64,000 bases of DNA from Vicia villosa. Its lineage: Eukaryota > Streptophyta > Magnoliopsida > Fabales > Fabaceae. Below the pieces are notes generated by a model. It ran no database searches, was not told where the DNA came from, and saw only the letters and a list, made by a program, of their open reading frames with translations. The position numbers and the translations under genes were made by a program. Position 1 is the first letter of the stretch; each line of letters opens with the position of its first letter. Of this stretch, positions 45,394 through 57,585 are shown one piece after another. The DNA lies in assembly GCF_029867415.1 (NCBI RefSeq), contig NC_081184.1, positions 108,611,360-108,675,359 of the forward strand. Reading direction: 5' to 3'.

Positions 45394-47306
45394 TGTCATA
45401 CCCCAAAATTTGCCCGATTATTTCTGGTCTAATAATTTATCAAATTGGAATAGGGGTGTGGATAACAGGTATTTTGGGACCCGAGCATTTGGGGCCCAAT
45501 TATTACAAAGGTTTTATCATTTTTGGGTATTTTTTTGGGTTTTAATAACATTTGTTTTGATTTATCATGACTAACTATTAAGTATTTAGCATTATTAATT
45601 TTCATTTTTTAAGGTTTATTATTTTTTAGTAATTGTATATATTAGAATTATTATTATTAATTTCATTATTGTTATCTATTAGTATTAGTTACCATTTAAA
45701 TATTATTACTAACTACTTTTACTAATTACTAGTTATAAAATAAAAAATAAATAATAAAATTAAAAAAAAGTCAATTTTAAGAAGATACGTGAAAATGGCA
45801 AGGGGAATCCATGAAAGGAAATTTTTGATTCTTCAAAGGATTTGGATCAAGTTTTCTTGACCTAATTGAATCACATATAAGGACAGAACAACTGCAGGCC
45901 AGGAGGGAGGAGGTTTTTGGCCGAAAATCTGCAGCAAAGGGATCTAGAACCGAAGCCAAAAAAAGAAGAAAAAGCCAAAGTCGTTTGGGAAATTGGAGAT
46001 TGTTTCAAGGTATTGTGGACATTTAAACACGTTGCTGGAGTGTCACTCATCATATCACGACCGCAAACGAAGTTTAAAGCTCCCGGAATCGCTGCTGATT
46101 CACCACGGTTTGGTCTATATTAGAATTTTTTCAATTCCATGAATTTGCGCATTACAAGGGTGATTTAATCATATATTCGTGTTCATAATCATGCTTGTGA
46201 TGTTTTAGAATCATTTAATTGGAGTTTCTGTGCCAAATCATAAGTCCACCATTGTTAGGTCACTGGAGCTTCGTTTTGGGGCTTTGACTTGCAAGCGAAA
46301 TTGGCCAAAACGGGTGACGCCATCGAATCCAGGGGGTGATTTCTGGTCCATCTATGCCCTTGGGATGAATTTATAATTGGTGTTTTCAGTTTTGACTCTT
46401 GCAGGCTTATAGGAATGTCGAGAAACCGTGGCCAAAGCCTGAGAAAATCGTGGGCGAAAACGCTGGTTCTGCGAGGAAGATGTAGTTGGGCGGAAAAATT
46501 ATGTTGTTTTTAAAATCTATATATATTTCCCAGCGCGTACATTAAACAAGTTAATCAGCTGGTTGGATTGGCAAGAAACGCGTTTGGTGAGTTGCAGGGC
46601 GCAGGTTCGATCCTGGCTCCCGTATGCATTTTTGGCTTAATTTGTTTCCGGATCCCATGTATGATCCTGCAGGGGATCTACCATACACCTTCGTATCACA
46701 ACCCTCAGATCTCTCCCATGTTAGATCCCACGCACCTGAACATAGTAGCACACCATGGACACTCTCAGGTGCATAACACAAGATCGAAGCCAGGTTTTCC
46801 TTTATTATATTATTTAGATTATTTAGATTAATATTAATAAATTATGTTTAATTTGTTTAATCTATTCAAATAGGATTGTTAATATAATTAGGATTAGTTA
46901 GTTAGAATTATTTGCTCGATTTATTTCGATTACTTGATTTAATTTATTTAATTAATTTTAATTATAATAAAAAACCCTTATAAATACATTAAAATATTAG
47001 GGTTTGCTCCATCCCATTTGCCCAAAGTATCAAAGATATTAGGATTTAATTTATTATTCGTTCCGACTAAATCTATTGGTTGCGATGGTTAATAATCGAT
47101 TAATTTAATTAATCAAATCCTATAAATTAAAATACAAATAAATTTATTTTGCTAAATGGTTTTAACCATCTTATTGGTTATGATGATTAGCATATTTCCC
47201 CTTATCAATTCGTTATTATTTGTAATCGAAACTATCGGTTATGAGGGGTAACGATAAATTAATAAATTAATAATTAAAATACATCAATTTGCTAAAAGTG
47301 ATAATC
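45394..47306 (+). mobile_element. 3' LTR of the family B element, truncated
   Basis: It matches 36686-38598 without gaps, then breaks off after GATAATC at 47306. About 588 bases of the LTR are missing, and with them the right target duplication and the rest of the Ogre. The break leads directly into the minus-strand tandem family. Confidence 0.9.
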
Positions 47307-47314
47307 ACCAACCG

Positions 47315-50177
47315 AAAAGGGTATTCAACTTTTTTTTGTGCCCCTGAGGGTGATCAGTATTTGAGATATTCTCGCTCGAACTCAACGGAGTTCTGAAGAC
47401 AACTTGTCCCTTGAGAGGAAAATTTTTTTTTTCATCTGCAGTTCATGATGGAAGCTTTCCTGGTGTCAAGTACTTGTTCATATGCAAAGAATGTTTAGTA
47501 TGAGAAATATAATTTTAATGCAAAGTTCATGTTTGTCTTGAAGTTTAAAGATTTTTTTTTTTTGAAAGGATGTCAAAACATCGATTTTTTTTTTATGAAA
47601 GGTGGCGCAATACCAACTCAAGTGTTTAGCAAAACTCCTAGGAGTCAGTTTACCGTATTATCGTTACAGTATGCTTTCGAATTAACCCTGCCTCAATTAG
47701 GACTTTTAAAGGTTGTAACGTGGCCAGGTTCACGGTTTTTAGAAGAAAGGATTTTTAGGCTCGAAATTTTATTGGTGCCCACCCCCTTCGTGATGTTCTC
47801 CAACCTAAGCTCAGTTAACTCGATGTGAGCGTTCATTCTTCAAGAGGAGTTTGAGATGATTGAGGAATCAATGAGGTGTTTGGTCATGGCAATCACTATA
47901 CATCTTGTTCTTGGTGTCTGATCACATGATCTTGAATTTATGGTCACACGACTTTTCCCTTTTGTTGAGGATCTTTTTTGTTTCCCTAACTTTTGCCTGG
48001 ACAAATTCTTTTGAATTCCGGGTTTGACGTCCAGCGGGATGCCCTAACTTTTGCCTAAGTCACTTGTTTCGAGTTGTTGACTCAGCAAACTTTCTTTTCT
48101 TTTCTTCTTTTTTTTTCATTCTTTTCTCTCTCTTTTTTTTTTTTTTTTGCACAAATCATGTGACCCTGAGACATCTTCGATTGATTGGAAATATTGTGAC
48201 TGCCTCATTTTTTGATTGACGAGGGATGACCATTCTGGTATTGACTTTTCCTCAATATTTTGAAAGGTAGCCATTGTTGTATCCTTGGATACGTGCTCCT
48301 GATGAATGTTGAATGCTCGATCAAGTTAACTGAGCACTACCCTGCCCCTGGGTTAAATATGAGGGTTTTTTCGTATAGAAGAGAAAACTCCTACTTCAAG
48401 GCTCAAAGGGGTTGACAAGGGATTAACTTCCTTATATCTCCAGTGTTTGGGAATTTGAAACAATGCCTGTACATCATCAACAGGGTTTTACTCGAAAGCA
48501 CACCATTTGAGATTATTGGTATTATGTGTTCGTCATTCTCCCTTCAGAGTCATCATGCTTTATCACAGAGAGCTTGGTATCACAAGCAAATAAGAACATA
48601 TTAGAGCGAGAGCGAATGAATTTTTACAAGACAAACACATCCAATGCATCGTTATTATAGTTCAAAAACAAACAAGTATTGCATATAGACAGTATTAACA
48701 AGAACAAGAAAGATTACGCATGAAAATGCATGAGAAATTACGAATTGCCAACATTGAGGAGATTTTCTCCGTATGGACTTATTGCTTCAGAAGGTCCATT
48801 GAGTCGAAGGAGAACTTCAAATCTGGCCTGCAGGTGTGAATATGATAGCCTTTGCATCAATCAAGTCTTGTACCTTATCTCGGACTGGTTGGCAATTATC
48901 GATCGACTGACCAAGTGCCCTAGAGAGGAAACCAAACCCAGCGTTCGTATCTGAACTACAGATTACTTCTAAGAAGAAGATTCTGACGAAGCCACAAAGG
49001 AGTTGTAAGTATCAAGCTTTAGGGATTTGAGGCAGAAAATGAGAAGCTCGTTGTCTGGAAACCTGTTATGCAATGATTTGAATGCAAATGCATATGCAAT
49101 GTTTTCAAGGATCTTTTTGGAACCCAATTTGCAACATTGAAATGTAGTTGCAGCTTTGTTGAAGAACTTCGACTTCCATCTTTGAACGTCCTTCTTTAAG
49201 AATCAGGCTCACCATATCCAGTGGGTCATAGCCTCTGATTCGGGGTACTTCTGAATTTGAAGGCACATCTTGCCCCTTGATAGGTACTGTTCCTCTGTAC
49301 TGGAAGACATATGGCCAGAGGAAAATAAATCCTCTTGCCCCTTGTTAGAAATCTGGCTCTTGATGATGGCACCTGGAATTGCGCGCCCTAAATACTTGAG
49401 ATCCTTGAAAAATGTTAGTTAGGTGATTATGAGGAGTAAGTCCTACAAAGAGTTCAAGTTGTTAGCGTACACACAAATCCTGCAAGAAAACCAAAAGGTT
49501 AGGGTATAAAGAAATCCTGCGAGGAAACCAAACGGTTAGATAACGAATACAAACAAGTCACACAAGTATCCTTAGGTTTAAAGGCTTGCATGAGGTTCAA
49601 AGGTAAATACCCTCCCCACTGAAGTTTAGTTGGCTCAACCTGTCCTATATAAAGATCGGGTTCTAGGGAGCTCATATCATTGACCTTTCTCGAAGGCGCT
49701 TATCTCAGTTCGGCGATCGAATCACCAACCGAAAAGGTCCCGAAAGTCCAGTCCATATGAGTGTAGCTTCGAGTATCAACCAACTTCAGTCGGAACCAAA
49801 GCCAGCCATCTCGCTACTTTCTAAAAGGCCGAAGTTTAGTTCAACTAAGGTTCTAGGGGCGCATTAGTGCTTAATGACACCACGCGGCAACCAAGCATTT
49901 CCTCAGGTCGGATCCCAAGGAACACCAGGACAAACCAATGTGTCACACTAACGATGGCCATCAGATCAACCACACCAGTATACGCTGTGCAGTCTCCTTG
50001 ATCTCATGCCATTTACCTAAGGTACTCAGATCCGGGTGTAGGATCTTTCACACAATAACAAACCCAAGCATTTTCCTTAAAAATAAAGCATACAAACAAA
50101 CAATTTAAAAACATTTACAATGAACTAAGCCCTAAGGTATACCCCTCTTAAAGACTCCCCAGCAGAGTCGCCAGTTC
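47315..50177 (-). mobile_element. Tandem family C, internal copy 1 (truncated at its 3' side)
   Basis: This equals 54707-57585 of the second internal copy except for the lengths of T-runs (T-run 48132-48148 against 55522-55556). The 1.42 kb next to the 3' LTR, with its tandem repeat and polypurine tract, is missing. No coding frame resembles gag or pol. The minus-strand start lies at 50177, beside the primer site. Confidence 0.85.
50156..50173 (-). other. Primer-binding site, family C copy 1
   Basis: The complement reads TGGCGACTCTGCTGGGGA, four bases past the LTR end. Repeated at 57564-57581. Confidence 0.85.
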
Positions 50178-51774
50178 TGTAACACGGTGAACTGACTTTA
50201 ATTTTTTGTAAGCAACCAATGTTGCGGTAAGCATGAGTCGCCACCGACTTTTATTTTGTCCAATGTTAGGAAAGGTAAAAAGTACAGAAAAAGACCTTTT
50301 TGAAAGAAAACGGGCTCGGGGGGTAAGTTATGAAAAGGGAAGGTGCAAGCACCCTTTTCATCCGTAGTTATCTACGGGCTCTTAACTTGCTTAGCTCATA
50401 TTTGTTTGTTTTTTAGTTGAAAATGAGTATAAGGACTTTAGCGTAAATGCGTAGCCTTAGTTTTTTGAAATAATATTGAAAAGATGTTTTTAATTGAGCT
50501 AGGCATATTAAGAGCACTACCCTAAATAGTTGGTCTTTTTCTATGCCTTTTAAAGTTCCTAGGACTATCCATACTATATAGAAGTAGGTAGTCCTTGTTT
50601 ATATTGGACGTGCGGGTCATCGAAGGATCATCGAGGTCGTTGAAGGCAACAAGTAGAGATACCTTAGCAATCCGAAGGGACTATCATCATTTATCGAAGG
50701 CAACAATTCGAGGGACCAGATCATGTATTCGTAGGCAACACTTTGAGGGTTATCGAGGGACCATGATCTTTGATGATTTTTAATCGAGGGACAATTTGCT
50801 ATTGGTACCTCTACATTTCGAGGGACACGACCATTATTAGTTTGTAAGGCAACCAAGAGGGGCGTACCCTAGGGGTGGGTGTGTGTAAGTGTGTTGTATT
50901 CAATTATGATTTATCTTATATTTTTTAATGAGCTATCGTTCAATTCGAGCTTTCCATACACGCCCTAGTTTAAGCATACATCTAACACAATAAAAATACG
51001 GAAACTAAAAGTGCAGGAAAGTAAAGATTTTCACTATAATATTTACATTTTGACCTATATACATTCTAATACTTGAATAAAAACGATAAAACAAACATAC
51101 ATGCGCCATACACAGAGTTTGAGGTGAGAGAAGAAATCGAGAGAAGGTAAAAAAGTTAATTAGCGAATTAAATTAAATTGAGACTACTTGATAAAATCCT
51201 AAATTTAAAACTAATTATTAAGTTATCTACATAATTAACTAACCTAAATCTATTAAATTGTTTGTGATTTTTATGTTAATAAAAACTAATTAACTTATTT
51301 ACAACTAATTGAAAAAATTAAATTAAAAAAAAACTAGCCTAATTAAACTAATTTATCTAAATTCAATTATTTGGTATTTTTAGTGATTTAATTAATAAAC
51401 TAAGCTAAGATTCTAATTAAAAAGTTTTTTGTAATCAAATGAAAAAAGGATATTTGTTGGGCTGTAGAGGCAAAGGCCCAAAAATGAAAATGAATTAACC
51501 CCTAGGGGGTATGCTCGCTGCAAGGAGGTGCTGAGTTAGCAATTTGGTTAGGCTAAACAACCATCCAAGGCCCAAGTTCAAAATTAGAACCAATCAAACC
51601 TAACAATGTGAAGTAGTCCGCCTCCACCTGTTTCTCTTCCACGCTTGTTTGGTTTGCTTCTCAAAATCTCTCTATTTCCAATCCTTCCCTGCAAAAAGAA
51701 CAAACATCAAACACATGATAATGCTCACCATTTTTCTCTCGATCTACATATGCAACTCGTAACGCGATGCTGAA

Positions 51775-52092
51775 TCATTGATCGGAGGTGTCACGCGTCT
51801 GAATGGTAGCGTTGGGCTGCGAACGGACATCGTCGGAAGGGAGCAACGAACCAGGGAAGCGTGGACGGAGGCTTCGCAGGGGGGAGGATCGGAGTGATTC
51901 CGGCGGTTGTGTCCGTCGGGAGCGAGGTCGTGATTTGAAGGGCGATGGTTTGTCGCTATTATTGCCGGTGTTGGTCGCCGGTGGTGGTTGTCCGATGGTG
52001 ATGGCGGATTCGCGGCTGTGAGGTTCGTCGGAGCGATAGAAGTGGCGAGTCGGAGTTGCGGCGGCCATTTTGGTGTCACACGGAGGGAACAA
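51775..52092 (-). other. GC-rich, ORF-like island in the family C LTR
   Basis: Within AT-rich LTR DNA, about 320 bases are GC-rich and open in two minus-strand frames (105 and 131 codons). One has ATG in a good context followed by AAATPTRHFYRSDEP and Pro/Ser/Arg-rich sequence. It lies downstream of the LTR TATA box. No domain is recognised. It may be a captured gene 5' end or a GC-rich leader. The same island is in the second LTR at 59183-59500. Confidence 0.35.
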
Positions 52093-52813
52093 GATCTGGG
52101 GCTTGATCTGATTTTTGTGCTTTCATCTTTCTCTTCCAATTCAACTCAATTTTGTTCCTGCAAAAATCTGTATACAAAAACTTGTGATGCTTATGTGTTA
52201 ATAAAGTTTATGCTTAGAAATTATGCAAGTGGTGATGAATATCTAAGTTACTGTTTTTTAAAGGTTTATTCTTTGTGTGTATTTTTTATGTCATATGGTG
52301 AAGTGATTTGTGATTGCAGCAAGTTTTTTTGTTGTGCCATGGTTCATGTGAAAAAATAAAAATAAAAGGTTCATGTTACAGTAAGAAAATATGATTAGTA
52401 ATATGGTATTCGGAAATTGTTATGTCTGCCGTGAATAATAAGGTGGATAATAAGATAGGAAAATAATGAGTGGATAATGTGAATTTGTTAGTAAAAAATA
52501 TTAATAGTCAATGTATACAAATTCAGTAAAATAGTTAGTGTATACTAATATAATAACAATTAGTTAGAATATAACAAAAAAAACAAATCATTAGGTATAT
52601 CATCATATGGCATCAAACGAATTAAGATTAGAACATAAGAAAATCGAAAATAAAAGGGAGGCCTCATATTGAGAATCATCGGCCAAATTAAAAAAGATTG
52701 TAAAAACATTTTAAACAAAAAGAGATAAAAAAGTTTGTGAGGGTTTGTGAGGAATTGTTAGAAAATTGTTAGTTAGAAAATTGTTAGTGAGAAAGTTGTT
52801 AGTGAGGAGTGCT

Positions 52814-52822
52814 CTATTTATA
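52814..52822 (-). promoter_or_regulatory. TATA box of the family C LTR
   Basis: The minus strand reads GTCTATAAATAGAGC, a textbook plant TATA box about 465 bases into the LTR. It implies U3 of about 0.5 kb and a long R-U5 of about 2.6 kb. Second copy at 60222-60230. Confidence 0.6.
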
Positions 52823-52978
52823 GACTGAGAATTAGGTTAAAACCATTCCTAAAAAGGAAATGATCCAACCCAAAGGCCCATGGACCTTCTTGATCCACAA
52901 GATTAAGAACCTGGTCGTACTTGTGTCCAGGTGCGTCCAGGTGCAAAAAAGATTAAAAAAAAGTTTAAAAAGATGGAA

Positions 52979-53051
52979 ATGCACCAAGCGGGAATTGAAC
53001 CCGTGACCTTTTGTATGTAAGCCTTACTTCCTAACCAACTGAGCTATATTA
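52979..53051 (-). ncRNA. tRNA-derived relic in the family C LTR
   Basis: The minus strand has a perfect A box (TAGCTCAGTTGGTTAG, 53046-53031) and B box (GGTTCAATTCC, 53001-52991) at normal tRNA spacing, with a CACGGG..CCCGC T-arm and a TTGGTGCA tail. The acceptor 5' strand, most of the D-stem and the anticodon stem do not pair, so it is not a working tRNA gene. The loop position would read TAC (Val), but this is weak. It lies in U3, upstream of the TATA box. Second copy at 60387-60459. Confidence 0.6.
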
Positions 53052-53284
53052 TTTATTTGAAATAAAAAGCCAATTGAAAGTGTATGAAGCATCGGCCAGC
53101 ATTTTCTATTTATTAAAATATAAGCAATTTTAAGAGTAAACTACTATATTTTAAAATAGAATTTGAATCGAATATTTATAAAATTCAGGATGTAAATGAA
53201 CCCAAGATTTTATAAAATCCAATTTTGAAAACAAGTTTGAAAATTTTTGTCACTAAAAGTGTGGGCAAATTTTGGGGTATGACA

Positions 53285-53297
53285 GCTGCCCCTGTTC
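53285..53297 (-). other. Polypurine tract, family C
   Basis: The minus strand reads GAACAGGGGCAGC immediately before the LTR. Repeated at 60693-60705. Confidence 0.8.
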
Positions 53298-53675
53298 AAT
53301 CTTCTTAAACCTGAAGAGGTAGATTGGCACGTCTGCCAATCGTGATCTGAAGGTGGAAGAGGATTGAACACTAGAATACCAAGAAATTTGCCCTTGCGGA
53401 TGTAGGGATTTTTAGCGGAGATGGGCTTAGAGATGCCATCTAGCTGAGTGGGGGGGTCATGCTTCCCAGCGTGTGTATATGATAGATCTTCAGAATGTTT
53501 GGGGTTCAAGCTTCCAAACGTATATCTCGGATAGAGATTCATAGATTTTCGGGGTTCGAGCTTCCGAAACATTTCTGTCGTAGACTTCAGATTATCCGGG
53601 GTTCAAGCTTCCGGAACATTTCTGGCATAGCATTCAAGTCATCCGGGGTTCAGGCTTCCGGAACATATCTGGCGT

Positions 53676-54170
53676 AGGACATCAGAACGAGTTATTCATT
53701 GAACCATATCTGAAGAGGAATACCAGAACGGGTCGTACATTAGACCATATCTGGAAGTAGGACATCAGAACGAGTTATTCATTAAACCATATCTGAAGAG
53801 GAATACCAGAACGGGTTGTACTTTAGACCATATCTGGAAGTAGGACATCAGAACGAGTTATTCATTAAACCATATCTGAAGAGGAATACCAGAACGGGTC
53901 GTACATTAGACCATATCTGGAAGTAGGACATCAGAACGAGTTATTCATTAAACCATATCTGAAGAGGAATACCTGAACGGGTCGTACATTAGACCATATC
54001 TGGAAGTAGGACATCAGAACGAGTTATTCATTAAACCATATCTGATGAAGGATGTCAGAACGAGTCGTACATTAGACCATATCTGATGAAGGATGTCAGA
54101 ACGAGTCGTACATTAGACCATATCTGATGAAGGATGTCAGAACGAGTCGTACATTAGACCATATCTGAAA
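53676..54170 (-). repeat. 83-bp / 41-bp minisatellite of family C
   Basis: On the plus strand GGACATCAGAACGAGTTATT recurs at about 53677, 53760, 53843, 53926 and 54009 with exact 83-bp spacing. Each unit is a dimer of two related halves (ATCAGAACGAGTTATTCATT and CCAGAACGGGTCGTACATT). Three 41-bp units with GATGAAGGATGTCAGAACGA follow (54048-54170). Just upstream (53500-53670) is a looser repeat of GGGGTTC.AGCTTCC..AAC. The same array is at 61084-61578. Confidence 0.93.
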
Positions 54171-55513
54171 GAGCCATACTTTAGGCTGTATTTAATTTTG
54201 TTGACGATAGTAGCCTGACCGATTGGTCGACCTGAAAGATAAAGTTAGTTTTATGCAATGTCATGATGTATGTATTGTATGTTTTTTGAAATGAATGAGA
54301 CTGTTATGCATATTTCATGAGATGTATGATGTATGAATGCAAATGTTGTTAATGATGATAGTAAATTGTATCAATGTTTTGCGGGGAAAATAAATCCCTG
54401 TCTGTTCAACGCCTTTGAGAGATTATTTGAATCTCGACTTGACTGCCCCAGATGAATTGGACAATTACATGTCGTGCCCCTTGTACACATTGGCGTTTTA
54501 GCCAACTGAGTCAGTCATGGGAAATCTTTCTGCTTTTCGGAGCATTACTAAAGCATGCCTGTCGGGAGGGCTTCCTGAGATTTGTGCTACCACAAGTAAC
54601 CTGCCCCAGTATCATGAGTTTAGGAACGATGCCCCTGATTGATCAACGCTTCTGAGAGAGTCTTCGAGTCTTGACTTGATTGCCCCAGATATGTGAACTC
54701 TTACTCAAAAGGGTATTCAACTTTTTTTTGTGCCCCTGAGGGTGATCAGTATTTGAGATATTCTCGCTCGAACTCAACGGAGTTCTGAAGACAACTTGTC
54801 CCTTGAGAGGAAAATTTTTTTTTTCATCTGCAGTTCATGATGGAAGCTTTCCTGGTGTCAAGTACTTGTTCATATGCAAAGAATGTTTAGTATGAGAAAT
54901 ATAATTTTAATGCAAAGTTCATGTTTGTCTTGAAGTTTAAAGATTTTTTTTTTTTTGAAAGGATGTCAAAACATCGATTTTTTTTTTATGAAAGGTGGCG
55001 CAATACCAACTCAAGTGTTTAGCAAAACTCCTAGGAGTCAGTTTACCGTATTATCGTTACAGTATGCTTTCGAATTAACCCTGCCTCAATTAGGACTTTT
55101 AAAGGTTGTAACGTGGCCAGGTTCACGGTTTTTAGAAGAAAGGATTTTTAGGCTCGAAATTTTATTGGTGCCCACCCCCTTCGTGATGTTCTCCAACCTA
55201 AGCTCAGTTAACTCGATGTGAGCGTTCATTCTTCAAGAGGAGTTTGAGATGATTGAGGAATCAATGAGGTGTTTGGTCATGGCAATCACTATACATCTTG
55301 TTCTTGGTGTCTGATCACATGATCTTGAATTTATGGTCACACGACTTTTCCCTTTTGTTGAGGATCTTTTTTGTTTCCCTAACTTTTGCCTGGACAAATT
55401 CTTTTGAATTCCGGGTTTGACGTCCAGCGGGATGCCCTAACTTTTGCCTAAGTCACTTGTTTCGAGTTGTTGACTCAGCAAACTTTCTTTTCTTTTCTTC
55501 TTTTTTTTCATTC

Positions 55514-55558
<45 letters not shown>

Positions 55559-57563
55559 ACAAATCATGTGACCCTGAGACATCTTCGATTGATTGGAAAT
55601 ATTGTGACTGCCTCATTTTTTGATTGACGAGGGATGACCATTCTGGTATTGACTTTTCCTCAATATTTTGAAAGGTAGCCATTGTTGTATCCTTGGATAC
55701 GTGCTCCTGATGAATGTTGAATGCTCGATCAAGTTAACTGAGCACTACCCTGCCCCTGGGTTAAATATGAGGGTTTTTTCGTATAGAAGAGAAAACTCCT
55801 ACTTCAAGGCTCAAAGGGGTTGACAAGGGATTAACTTCCTTATATCTCCAGTGTTTGGGAATTTGAAACAATGCCTGTACATCATCAACAGGGTTTTACT
55901 CGAAAGCACACCATTTGAGATTATTGGTATTATGTGTTCGTCATTCTCCCTTCAGAGTCATCATGCTTTATCACAGAGAGCTTGGTATCACAAGCAAATA
56001 AGAACATATTAGAGCGAGAGCGAATGAATTTTTACAAGACAAACACATCCAATGCATCGTTATTATAGTTCAAAAACAAACAAGTATTGCATATAGACAG
56101 TATTAACAAGAACAAGAAAGATTACGCATGAAAATGCATGAGAAATTACGAATTGCCAACATTGAGGAGATTTTCTCCGTATGGACTTATTGCTTCAGAA
56201 GGTCCATTGAGTCGAAGGAGAACTTCAAATCTGGCCTGCAGGTGTGAATATGATAGCCTTTGCATCAATCAAGTCTTGTACCTTATCTCGGACTGGTTGG
56301 CAATTATCGATCGACTGACCAAGTGCCCTAGAGAGGAAACCAAACCCAGCGTTCGTATCTGAACTACAGATTACTTCTAAGAAGAAGATTCTGACGAAGC
56401 CACAAAGGAGTTGTAAGTATCAAGCTTTAGGGATTTGAGGCAGAAAATGAGAAGCTCGTTGTCTGGAAACCTGTTATGCAATGATTTGAATGCAAATGCA
56501 TATGCAATGTTTTCAAGGATCTTTTTGGAACCCAATTTGCAACATTGAAATGTAGTTGCAGCTTTGTTGAAGAACTTCGACTTCCATCTTTGAACGTCCT
56601 TCTTTAAGAATCAGGCTCACCATATCCAGTGGGTCATAGCCTCTGATTCGGGGTACTTCTGAATTTGAAGGCACATCTTGCCCCTTGATAGGTACTGTTC
56701 CTCTGTACTGGAAGACATATGGCCAGAGGAAAATAAATCCTCTTGCCCCTTGTTAGAAATCTGGCTCTTGATGATGGCACCTGGAATTGCGCGCCCTAAA
56801 TACTTGAGATCCTTGAAAAATGTTAGTTAGGTGATTATGAGGAGTAAGTCCTACAAAGAGTTCAAGTTGTTAGCGTACACACAAATCCTGCAAGAAAACC
56901 AAAAGGTTAGGGTATAAAGAAATCCTGCGAGGAAACCAAACGGTTAGATAACGAATACAAACAAGTCACACAAGTATCCTTAGGTTTAAAGGCTTGCATG
57001 AGGTTCAAAGGTAAATACCCTCCCCACTGAAGTTTAGTTGGCTCAACCTGTCCTATATAAAGATCGGGTTCTAGGGAGCTCATATCATTGACCTTTCTCG
57101 AAGGCGCTTATCTCAGTTCGGCGATCGAATCACCAACCGAAAAGGTCCCGAAAGTCCAGTCCATATGAGTGTAGCTTCGAGTATCAACCAACTTCAGTCG
57201 GAACCAAAGCCAGCCATCTCGCTACTTTCTAAAAGGCCGAAGTTTAGTTCAACTAAGGTTCTAGGGGCGCATTAGTGCTTAATGACACCACGCGGCAACC
57301 AAGCATTTCCTCAGGTCGGATCCCAAGGAACACCAGGACAAACCAATGTGTCACACTAACGATGGCCATCAGATCAACCACACCAGTATACGCTGTGCAG
57401 TCTCCTTGATCTCATGCCATTTACCTAAGGTACTCAGATCCGGGTGTAGGATCTTTCACACAATAACAAACCCAAGCATTTTCCTTAAAAATAAAGCATA
57501 CAAACAAACAATTTAAAAACATTTACAATGAACTAAGCCCTAAGGTATACCCCTCTTAAAGAC

Positions 57564-57581
57564 TCCCCAGCAGAGTCGCCA
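57564..57581 (-). other. Primer-binding site, family C copy 2
   Basis: Same 18 bases as at 50156-50173. Confidence 0.85.
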
Positions 57582-57585
57582 GTTC

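Larger units (their letters stand above)
50178..53284 (-). mobile_element. Family C LTR, first full copy
   Basis: 3107 bp on the minus strand, from TGTCATACCCCAAAATTTGC at 53284 to GTGTTACA at 50178. Both borders are supported: polypurine tract at 53285 and primer site at 50173. The second copy (57586-60692) has the same length, and I noticed no difference in the parts compared. It contains a TATA box, a GC-rich ORF-like island, a tRNA-like relic and a cluster of CGAGGGAC words (50640-50830). Confidence 0.92.
53285..57585 (-). mobile_element. Tandem family C, complete internal region (copy 2)
   Basis: 4301 bp between two identical-length LTRs, from primer site (57581) to polypurine tract (53285). 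No gag, pol or ORF1 similarity exists, and frames are under 90 codons outside T-rich runs. It is a non-autonomous, LARD-like element. Its internal sequence shares blocks with family B (see 39207-45380). A long T-run (55522-55556) differs in length among copies. Confidence 0.88.

Noticed and set aside
47529..47828. 99-codon plus-strand ORF repeated three times (also 54955, 62363)
   Set aside because: It is antisense to the element, starts in a poly-T/poly-Phe run, and is repeated only because the element is tandem. No domain.
52979..53051. Functional tRNA gene
   Set aside because: The A and B boxes are good, but the acceptor, D and anticodon stems do not pair. Kept as a tRNA-derived relic only.
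53210..53572. 120-codon minus-strand ORF across the LTR border (also at 60618)
   Set aside because: It spans polypurine tract and LTR start and is built on the GGGGTTC.AGCTTCC repeat. No family similarity.
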